NCBI GenBank assembly: GCA_016617855.1
Contig: JAECUM010094212.1
Location: 20,777 to 84,776, forward strand
Reading direction: 5' to 3'
Origin: Megalonaias nervosa
Lineage: Eukaryota > Mollusca > Bivalvia > Unionida > Unionidae
Length of the DNA: 64,000 bases
Part shown: one piece after another, positions 33,691-42,963 of the stretch
How positions within the stretch are numbered: the stretch's first letter is position 1
How the letters are laid out: each line of letters starts with the position of its first letter
Program-made: the position numbers and the translations under genes
The notes under the pieces: model-generated
What the model was told of the DNA's origin: nothing
Database searches by the model: none
Seen by the model: the letters and a program-made list of their open reading frames with translations, nothing else

Positions 33691-33723
33691 AGGGATGTTT
33701 TCTATCGCTTGAACCATATAAAG
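33691..33723 (+). promoter_or_regulatory. Promoter of the first right-end gene
   Basis: AGGGATGTTTTCTATCGCTT (33691-33710) is a diverged form of the upstream element shared at 34443 and 37281. A TATA-like CATATAAAG (33715-33723) follows, then an initiator-like CCAGTCTGG near 33737. The start at 33769 is about 50 bases after the TATA box. Confidence 0.65.
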
Positions 33724-33768
33724 CAGGTTGGTCTCCAGTCTGGTCATCCACGGTTGACTCGTCTACCT

Positions 33769-34140
33769 ATGAACATGCCTTCCAGACTAGCCAAGCTGAA
33801 CGAAGCTTACGTCAGTTTACATCGTGTCAGGCTAAACCTGATACCTAAACCTGAAGAGATAGAGAATGTCAGGATGTTAGCTATAGCCCAAGACCTAAAA
33901 GAAGAGGTCTTCAGAGAGGAAATTAAGAAAGGACAAGAAGAATGGACTGAGAAGTACAGACTTCAGAAGAAGCAGAGAGAAGAACAACAGCAGCAACAAC
34001 AGCAGCAACAGCAAGAACCAGACAGAGGTTTTGTGGACTGTCGAGTAGACAACAAGGAATTCTCTTTCTATTTCCGCAAAAGCAGACCGTATCGTATAGG
34101 AAAGCTTGCCGCCAGACGGGGACGCAATCTTAGACAGTAA
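33769..34140 (+). CDS. Right-end accessory protein 1 (SRLAKL family)
   Basis: An intact frame of 123 codons. The start at 33769 (MNMPSRLAKLNE) is preferred over an upstream ATG-less extension because it aligns with the paralogue at 34530 and sits properly after the promoter. The middle is a charged coiled coil that ends in a Gln run. The end is basic (RKSRPYRIGKLAARRGR). Together with 34530 it forms a duplicated pair. A perfect histone-type hairpin begins 34 bases after its stop. The family is not known to me; location and control suggest an early or regulatory role. Confidence 0.7.
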   Translation: MNMPSRLAKLNEAYVSLHRVRLNLIPKPEEIENVRMLAIAQDLKEEVFREEIKKGQEEWTEKYRLQKKQREEQQQQQQQQQQEPDRGFVDCRVDNKEFSFYFRKSRPYRIGKLAARRGRNLRQ

Positions 34141-34174
34141 AAAAGACTGCCATTACTCCCGTTAACAAAAAAAC

Positions 34175-34212
34175 AGCCCTTTTCAGGGCTACCCAATACT
34201 CTAGAAAAGAGA
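34175..34212 (+). terminator. Histone-type 3' end, site B (best example)
   Basis: AGCCCTTTTCAGGGCT makes a perfect 6-bp stem with a TTTC loop (34175-34190). It is preceded by AAAC and followed by ACCCA, exactly the histone layout. GAAAAGAGA starts at 34204, 13 bases after the stem, and can pair with the CUCUUUU core of U7 snRNA. A possible backup AATAAA lies at 34251-34256. Confidence 0.85.
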
Positions 34213-34442
34213 TACTAATTCAAATTGCCAAAATTGTTAATATTTTAAAAAATAAATAGAAGTGTGCCTATAAACACTTCGTGTCTTTTGTCAGTAAAAA
34301 ATCCACCCTTTGTTTTCTCTGTCTTGTCAAATCGTGTATGTCTGTGTTTGTAAGTAAAAAAGTAAAAAATTCAACGGGAGTGCTTCTTTTAGGTCCGCGC
34401 GTTTCATGTGATGGTAATAATGGTATTGTAAATTTTAGTGTC

Positions 34443-34483
34443 AGGGATGTTTTCCTTCACGTCCGTGCTCCAGGAGTATAAAG
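34443..34483 (+). promoter_or_regulatory. Promoter of the second right-end gene
   Basis: A 27-bp element beginning AGGGATGTTTTCCTTCACGT (34443-34469) is identical to 37281-37307. A TATA-like GTATAAAG follows at 34476-34483, then TCAGTCTGGCTACC near 34496 as an initiator. The same TATA-to-CAATCTGGCTATC layout survives on the minus strand near 48.17-48.22 kb. Confidence 0.75.
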
Positions 34484-34529
34484 CGGCACAATTGTCAGTC
34501 TGGCTACCATTGTTGACTAGTCAACTTAG

Positions 34530-34967
34530 ATGAAGATGAGCAGCAGATTAGCCAAATTGTTGGAGCTCCAAATGCACCTGAAGTATGCCAGGCGTCTTTT
34601 AGACGAACTGGCTATGGAGGCCATAGCGGAGAAAGACAGAATAGAGGAGGAGGAGAAGAAAAATAAAGAAAAGGAGAAGGAAAGGATCCTGCCACACCTG
34701 ATCATGAGGCCTCAGTGTGAGGTGAAACCTGAGGTGAGGACACCTCCACAGTCAGTACCAGCACCGCAGCCACTACCAGTACCACAACCATTACCAGCAC
34801 CACAACGACCGAGAGACGCTGTTCCTCAAATTGAAAATTGGGAGCAGGAGGCCTTGGAGGAGTTGAAGAGACAGCGGCAAGAGTGGGATCCGCAGAGACC
34901 TCACCATTCCCGGGTCTGGCATAGTAGAAGACAGAGAGAACAAGTCTTCACTATCCCTCAGACTTAA
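34530..34967 (+). CDS. Right-end accessory protein 2 (SRLAKL family)
   Basis: An intact frame of 145 codons. It starts MKMSSRLAKLLEL, clearly related to the 33769 product (MPSRLAKLNE). An acidic-basic coiled coil (residues ~35-52), a VKPE motif (65-68) and a proline repeat follow (PQPLPVPQPLPAPQ). A decayed homologue lies on the minus strand at 47.5-48.13 kb in a second Polinton lineage. That shows the gene is a stable part of the right end. Function unknown. Confidence 0.7.
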   Translation: MKMSSRLAKLLELQMHLKYARRLLDELAMEAIAEKDRIEEEEKKNKEKEKERILPHLIMRPQCEVKPEVRTPPQSVPAPQPLPVPQPLPAPQRPRDAVPQIENWEQEALEELKRQRQEWDPQRPHHSRVWHSRRQREQVFTIPQT

Positions 34968-35119
34968 AACTGGGATGATGAGGCCACTCAAGCTCCCTCT
35001 GCGCTCGGAACCATACGTATAAACTGGGAAAATGATTGGAGCCGGCGATGCGTGTGTGGTGCCCGCCCTGGAAGATGTCATCATTAACCAGATGCATTTG
35101 GAGTTCAAAAAGAAAAAAC

Positions 35120-35157
35120 AGCCCTTCTTAGGGTTAACCAAATCTGTAGAAAAGAGA
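35120..35157 (+). terminator. Histone-type 3' end, site C
   Basis: AGCCCT-TCTT-AGGGTT (35120-35135) forms a six-position stem with one G-T pair and a TCTT loop, followed by AACCA. GAAAAGAGA begins at 35149, again 13 bases after the stem. It lies about 150 bases after the stop codon, farther than usual for histone genes. Confidence 0.7.
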
Positions 35158-35289
35158 GACTATTCAAGTTGCCAGTTTGTGTGAATGTAGAGTAGTGTGA
35201 CTATAAACACTCACTCCTTTACTGTTGTGTGTGTGTGTGTGTGTATGTGTCTGTGTGTGTGTTTGTGTGTGTTTTGCGTTCGCGTTCAT

Positions 35290-37265
35290 TTGTGAGGATA
35301 GTAGATATGTGTTTTTTTCTTCTCATCCCGATTGTATGGATAGTAGATATGTGTGTTTTTTCTTCCCATCCTGATTGTGTGGATAGTAGATATGTATGTT
35401 TTTTCTTCTCATCCCGATTGTGTGGATAGTAGATATGTGTGTTTTTTCTTCTCATCCCGATTGTGTGGATAGAAGATATGTGTTTTTTTCTTCTCCCCCC
35501 GATTGTGTGGATAGTAGATATGTGTCTTTTTCTTCTCATCCCGATTGTGTGGATAGTAGATATGTATGTTTTTTTTCTTCTCTTCTCGTTTGTGTGGATA
35601 GTAGATATGTGTGTTTTTTCTTCTCATCCTGATTGTGTGGATAGTAGATATGTGTGTTTTTTCTTCTCATTCTGATTGTGTGGATAGTAGATATGTGTGT
35701 TTTTTCTTCTCATCCTTCTCATCCCGATTGTGTGGATAGTAGATATGTGTGTTTTTTCTTCTCATCCTGATTGTGTGGATAGTAGATATGTGTGTTTTTT
35801 CTTCTCATCCCGATTGTGTGGATAGTAGATATGTATGTTTTTTCTTCTCTTCTCTTTTGTGTGGATAGTAGATTTGTGTGTTTTTTCTTCTCATCCCGAT
35901 TGTGTGGATAGTAGATATGTGTGTTTTTTCTTCTCATCCCGATTGTGTGGATAGTAGATATGTATGTTTTTCTCTTCTCTTCTCTTTTGTGTGGATAGTA
36001 GATATGTGTGTTTTTTCTTCTCCTCCCGATTGTGTGGATAGTAGATATGTGTGTTTTTTCTTCTCATCCCGATTGTGTGGATAGTAGATATGTATGTTTT
36101 TTTCTTCTCTTCTCGTTTGTGTGGATAGTAGATTTGTGTGTTTTTTCTTCTCATCCCGATTGTGTGGATAGTAGATATGTGTGTTTTTTCTTCTCATCCC
36201 GATTGTGTGGATAGTAGATATGTATGTTTTTTTCTTCTCTTCTCGTTTGTGTGGATAGTAGATTTGTGTGTTTTTTCTTCTCATCCCGATTGTGTGGATA
36301 GTAGATATGTGTGTTTTTTCTTCTCATCCCGATTGTGTGGATAGTAGATATGAATCTTTTTTTTCTTCTCTTCTCGTTTGTGTGGATAGTAGATATGTGT
36401 GTTTTTTCTTCTCCTCCCGATTGTGTGGATAGTAGATATGTGTGTTTTTTCTTCTCATCCTGATTGTGTGGATAGTAGATATGTATGTTTTTTTCTTCTC
36501 TTCTCGTTTGTGTGGATAGTAGATATGTGTGTTTTTTCTTCTCATCCCGATTGTGTGGATAGTAGATATGTATGTTTTTTTCTTCTCTTCTCGTTTGTGT
36601 GGATAGTAGATTTGTGTGTTTTTTCTTCTCATCCCGATTGTGTGGATAGTAGATATGTGTGTTTTTTCTTCTCATCCCGATTGTGTGGATAGTAGATATG
36701 TATGTTTTTTTTCTTCTCTTCTCGTTTGTGTGGATAGTAGATTTGTGTGTTTTTTCTTCTCATCCCGATTGTGTGGATAGTAGATATGTGTGTTTTTTTC
36801 TTCTCCTCCCGATTGTGTGGATAGTAGATATGTATGTTTTTTTCTTCTCTTCTCTTTTGTGTGGATAGTAGATATGTGTGTTTTTTCTTCTCCTCCCGAT
36901 TGTGTGGATAGTAGATATGTGTGTTTTTTCTTCTCATCCCGATTGTGTGGATAGTAGATATGTATGTTGTTTTCTTCTCTTCTCGTTTGTGTGGATAGTA
37001 GATATGTGTGTTTTTTCTTCTCCTCCCGATTGTGTGGATAGTAGATATGTGTGTTTTTTGCTTCTCATCCCGATTGTGGGGATAGTAAATATGTGTGTTT
37101 TTTCTTCTCTTCCCGTTTGTGTGGATAGTAGATATGTGTGTTTTTTCTTCTCATCCCGATTGTGTGGATAGTAGATAGTTTGTTTTTTCTTATCCTCCCG
37201 ATTGTGTGGATAGTAGATATGTGTGTTTTTTCTTCTCATACCGATTGTGTGAATAGTAGATAATA
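35290..37265. repeat. Minisatellite, ~43-bp unit with ~130-bp higher-order unit
   Basis: About 45 copies of a T/G-rich unit containing TGTGTGGATAGTAGATATG. Two kinds alternate, one with CTTCTCATCCCGATTG and one with CTTCTCTTCTCGTTTG. A typical order of two of the first and one of the second gives a 130-bp repeat, for example with starts near 35878, 36008 and 36138. A short (TG)n tract (35227-35275) precedes it. It lies inside the Polinton, between the third histone-type end and the promoter of the last gene. Long frames occur on both strands only because the unit lacks stops. Confidence 0.95.
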
Positions 37266-37280
37266 TGTGAACGGAGTGTA

Positions 37281-37320
37281 AGGGATGTTTTCCTTCACGT
37301 CCGTGCTTGAAGTATATAAA
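37281..37320 (+). promoter_or_regulatory. Promoter of the last right-end gene
   Basis: The 27-bp upstream element (starting AGGGATGTTTTCC) is identical to that at 34443. TATATAAA follows at 37313-37320 and the start codon is 45 bases further on. The initiator region (TCGTCATTCGCAACA) differs from that of the other two genes. Confidence 0.75.
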
Positions 37321-37365
37321 AGTATAGCGTTCGTCATTCGCAACATTCTACACAGAACATAAAAA

Positions 37366-38028
37366 ATGGCTGGCAGCATGAACTTGTTTAACGAATTGAG
37401 ACATAGTTTGTTCTGGATGGTGGATGGAGCCTATGTGGTAGAAAGACTTCAACAGGAATGGAGGTTCCCAGGCAGTCTAGACTTTGTGAACAGCCTGAAA
37501 GTAGCCGGGGATCAAATACAAAGGATGATAGAAGAGGAAGTAAACAAATTAAGAGGCTTCATCGATCCTAAATATATAAGAGTGGGGACGTTGAAGGAGG
37601 CCCTTGATGTTGTCATCAAAGTGAGGCGTTTTTTGCAAGAGATATTCCATTTGACAGAGTTGTCTTTTGTCCATTGGGGGTTAGACCTGTTAAAAAAAGC
37701 AGAAGACCTCATGGGAAATGTGATGGGCGAAGAAGTGAGAAAATTCAAAGACACCTGGTCAAAAGAGAGGAAGGACAAAGAAAACATAAAGAGAAAAGAG
37801 GACTTTGAGAGACTGAACAACAACTTGGTGAAAATACAGGAAAAATTTAGATCAATGGGACATCCAGACTGGATTCCAGAGGATGAGAAAAAGAAGAAGA
37901 AGAATCATTGGAAAAGTGAGAAACTGGTTAAAGAAATGGAGAAAACAGAAGACAAAAACCCAAAGGCCCTATGCAGGGCCACTTCATATGCCTCGAAAAG
38001 ATATTTATTCTCACTTTGCCTAAAATGA
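37366..38028 (+). CDS. Right-end accessory protein 3, histone-type hairpin inside the frame
   Basis: An intact frame of 220 codons, mostly helical and charged. It starts MAGSMNLFNELRHSLFWMV, with LDVVIKVRRFLQEIFHL in the middle and a Lys-rich stretch before the end. It does not obviously share the SRLAKL start of the other right-end genes. The stop at 38026-38028 lies 11 bases before the right TIR and downstream of hairpin D (37965-37980). If the mRNA is cut after that hairpin it would lack a stop, so either the original stop was lost or this hairpin is no longer used. Function unknown. Confidence 0.6.
   Translation: MAGSMNLFNELRHSLFWMVDGAYVVERLQQEWRFPGSLDFVNSLKVAGDQIQRMIEEEVNKLRGFIDPKYIRVGTLKEALDVVIKVRRFLQEIFHLTELSFVHWGLDLLKKAEDLMGNVMGEEVRKFKDTWSKERKDKENIKRKEDFERLNNNLVKIQEKFRSMGHPDWIPEDEKKKKKNHWKSEKLVKEMEKTEDKNPKALCRATSYASKRYLFSLCLK
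37965..38000 (+). terminator. Histone-type 3' end, site D (altered loop)
   Basis: GGCCCT-ATGC-AGGGCC forms a perfect 6-bp stem, but the loop is ATGC instead of the usual TTTC. ACTTC follows, and GAAAAG begins at 37995, 14 bases after the stem. Loop change and in-frame position suggest a decaying site. Confidence 0.6.
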
Positions 38029-38038
38029 AAAAAAAAGG

Positions 38039-38391
38039 TAATATATAAAACATACTCTACTATACTATTCACTGACACGAACGAGAATGATTCGTGTTTG
38101 TATATAGAAATGACACAGGTGGCATGACGTCACGGTACTACATTGCTACATTGTTGCCAATGTCCAGTACCGTGACGTCACCTTACCTGTACCATTCGTC
38201 TTGTCCCTATACTAAATTCCCGTTGACGCTAAAGTACCCCAGGCTGTGGTTCCCTATACAGAATTCCCATTGACGCTAAAGTACCCCAGGGTGATTTTTG
38301 GACGCCAAAAATCGTGACGCTATAGTGCCCCGGGGTGTGTGTGTGTGTAATGTATTTTCCCATTGACTCTAAAGTACCCCACTTCACTACT
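38039..38391 (-). repeat. Right terminal inverted repeat
   Basis: It is inverted relative to 16874-17227, with a handful of differences. One is an expanded GTGTGT run near 38336 where the left copy has CACCC. It carries the same iterations and TGACGTCA pair and ends ACTTCACTACT before the target duplication. Confidence 0.97.
38125..38180. promoter_or_regulatory. Pair of CRE/ATF-type palindromes in the right TIR
   Basis: TGACGTCA at 38125-38132 and 38173-38180, mirror images of the left TIR pair. Confidence 0.75.
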
Positions 38392-40185
<1,794 letters not shown>

Positions 40186-42314
40186 AAGCATGTCAAATTT
40201 CATGTTCAAGTTCATTTAGTCTTCAATACGTTGATTTGAATCCTTCCTCCATCAAACACAAGAATTTTGCCATGTCACGTCATCCAAAATTCAACGTTTT
40301 CCTCTCTTTTACCCAGCAGAGTGAATTAGAGTGTTATTGTCCTAACATAAATGGTTGTGGGAGTGTAATATGTCTGTTGCGCCTATTATGAGCTCAAACA
40401 CAATTCTGCGTTCATTGTTTGGGACTGGGCAGAAACGAAAGATATGATTGGCTCTGCTTGCTACCAGTATCTAAGTTAAACAGTTATACTCAACCTTAAA
40501 TGAAATTGAACTCGTTGTTAAATAAGCAATATTTGCAAAAGACCACGATGTATGAAGTAAACACTTTCCCAGCTTTCAGACAGCAAGTGGTGGAAGATCA
40601 GTATGGACATAATGCATACAGTTCAGCTTTCGATTCCTGATTAGATTTCCATGTTCTCTCTTTGTACCAGTGAACTGTTATTTCAATATTCCACTTCGAA
40701 AGGTTTCGATACAAAGAAAAGGTTTTTCACGCACGGGTGGAAAAGTTGGTATTTCACAATAACTCGATATATATCTTTAACAATATTAATGCTTTCAAAT
40801 TGACGCATCACGTAATTGAGAATTCGTATGTTGTGTACGATTCTCCGTGCTAATAAATCTTAAGTTCCTCATGCTGATTTGATTTTATAAATATATCCCT
40901 CAACTTACCACAATCAATGATTAGTAATCATTGTCTCTTTAGATGAGCACTTATAATTCCTCTTGCAACGTTGTTTCACAGAGTCGTAGGTGATATCAAA
41001 GAGTGAGACAAGTTTGTCTACGATTCAATGCCATAAGTCAACTAAGCAAACTATTATTTACCAGATTTTAGCATTATTGACATGATTCAAATCATCCATT
41101 CATACAAAGGCATACAATATTGGTCTTCCATGTTCATCAGCACTTTCCACTGTAGCAGTATTACAAACGTCTGAGGAGAGAGTAACCCAAGCATATGTTC
41201 TTGATGAAACTATTGGAATCTGCTCTTCTCCGGGCATGAACGAGTTTTCTTGCAGTATTTGGCACTGTGTGGCGGTCTCCACTTGCATGCATGGTCGTGG
41301 AGGGTTAGAAGCAATGATGAGAATAGCAGGTTCGAGTCAACAGCTAGACGAACAGACTGCATGCTTAAGATACCAACTTGTATTGCATATTTTGTTGACT
41401 TTAATAAAGATATTAAGTCAACAACCGTTACTAATACTAGCCAATCTGACAGCGTTCTTCCTTGTCTCACCACGTGATTTACTGAGTATGGTGTCGAATG
41501 TTGACCGTTGAGCAGAGAGAGAGGGCCGATGTAGAAAGGAATAACGAATCAATCTCCACACCTTTCCATTTACTCCAAGAGAGAACAGCTTATAGAAAAG
41601 GCCCTAACACCAAAGTGTATCAAAGGTCTTCTCATTGTCTAGGAATGTAGCAATACTTTTGAGTGACCTTCAAAATAGTGGGCTAATCCCAATTTTATAG
41701 TAAATGATGCGATTGAATACATTGCACAAAATGGCCGTAATTAATTATTAAGCTTATATGGCATGTTCTGTATATATTTTATCATAACCACATGATTTAT
41801 GTTTCTCCCACTCTCTCGCAGCCTCTTCACTGTCATTCTGAATTATGTTACCAGACAATGTATTGTCTGTTCTTTATTCAATATTTAAATCCACAATTGT
41901 CTTTACGGTAAGACTAATTTCAATCGCAAAAGATTCGTTGAATGATCGTTAGGTGTTTTGGTTTTAATGTTTAAAAATGCTGACGCCACGCGTCACGAAT
42001 CGTACGATGGTCCGTATTATGTCTCCTATTTTGATTTCAAAGAGATTCAACGTGAGTCACTTCGTATACAATATAACTGTTCAATAGAACTTCCCAACAT
42101 ATAATTATCTAGCTTTCTCTACCTCATCGAATTATTGTTCTTCATAATGTTCTTTTTCCTTGCCCATTGGTTTCTGAACCTTCTCTTCTCACTTTTGTTT
42201 TCAGCATATGCCTTACATTGCATACCTCCCTGACGTTCGTCTTTTATTCACAAAGCTCATTTTTGTCTCATCTCACTATGCAGCTCACCCACAATAAAAA
42301 TTTCCATAGGGGTT
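40186..42314. other. Non-coding spacer
   Basis: No gene is recognised. On the minus strand near 41100-41290 a frame reading ENSFMPGEEQIPIVSSR looks mildly protein-like and could be an exon or transposon remnant. I cannot assign it. Confidence 0.4.
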
Positions 42315-42905
42315 TTAGATGCGTCGTAAGGCTTTCTGTGGGAGAATTTTATCAGCTGAATTGCTTAATGCAGTAGCAACAGTACCATGAGCGTGTTGTA
42401 TATCTGCAATGTCGTGTTGTTTTGCCGGTTCTAATTGTTCACTGAAATAAAATTTGAACATCTCCAGCTGCTCTGTAGAAGCTTTTCTCACAAGTTGATT
42501 ATAACTGGACTGTGCGAAAAGGTCGCTTCCTGGAGTTTTATCAGAAACGACCAGTTGTACTTTTACAGATAAATGATCATACATTTTTAGATGATGATCA
42601 TCTTCAATGTTGCCGTTACAGTCTAAATCTATTTTGAAAGATGGTTCAATAATATAGTCGAGTGAGGACGAGTGTTGGCCGTCATAAGAGGAAAATGTAT
42701 ATACTGGCATTCCAAATGTGGATTTACTACCTGTAGAGATTAAATATCTTGGTTTTGTAAAGTAGAGTAAGAAAATACTTTTATTGTCTTTGCTTTTCAG
42801 AATCACTTCTTTCAGCAGGAATGTACTGAGGTCATCACAAATAATTACAAGATCTTTTCGACTATTCTCTTTATGCATTTTACAGTTTCCATTACTTGCG
42901 TACAA
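42315..42905 (-). pseudogene. LINE-type endonuclease remnant
   Basis: A minus-strand frame of about 196 codons. It has features of the C-terminal part of an exonuclease-endonuclease-phosphatase domain: TFSSYDGQHSSSLDYII and later YDHLSVKVQL, matching the usual SxxDYI and DHxPV motifs of LINE endonucleases. The catalytic N-terminal part is missing and no reverse transcriptase follows nearby. It is a truncated retroposon fragment. Confidence 0.55.
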
Positions 42906-42963
42906 TCATCTTTTCGACTATTCTCTTTATGCATTCTACAGTTTCCATTACTTGCGTACAATC
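42854..42963. repeat. Two tandem copies of a ~55-bp unit
   Basis: CTTTTCGACTATTCTCTTTA and the following bases through TTGCGTACAATCAT occur twice in direct succession, with one base difference (TTTTACAG versus TTCTACAG). It overlaps the start of the endonuclease remnant and looks like a recent tandem duplication. Confidence 0.9.

Larger units (their letters stand above)
16874..38391 (+). mobile_element. Maverick/Polinton (adintovirus-like) element, end to end
   Basis: A 21,518-bp element bounded by ~354-bp terminal inverted repeats that start AGTAGT and end ACTACT, with the 6-bp duplication AACGTG outside. It carries the full Polinton gene set: protein-primed PolB, packaging ATPase, adenain-like protease, integrase with chromodomain, double jelly-roll hexon and single jelly-roll penton. 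Such elements replicate as self-synthesising transposons and have virion genes, so some are viewed as endogenous adintoviruses. Stops and frameshifts break PolB, ATPase, penton, hexon and protease, so the copy is defective. The inverted repeats are still highly alike, suggesting moderate age. Accessory genes at both ends and a 2-kb minisatellite add to the usual length. Confidence 0.97.

Noticed and set aside
35219..37239. Long open frames on both strands in the minisatellite (up to 174 codons)
   Set aside because: They are repeats of the same unit without stops, occur on both strands, and have no start context or known motif.
35290..37265. CRISPR-like array
   Set aside because: The repeats are contiguous variants of one unit with no unique spacers, and the genome is animal.
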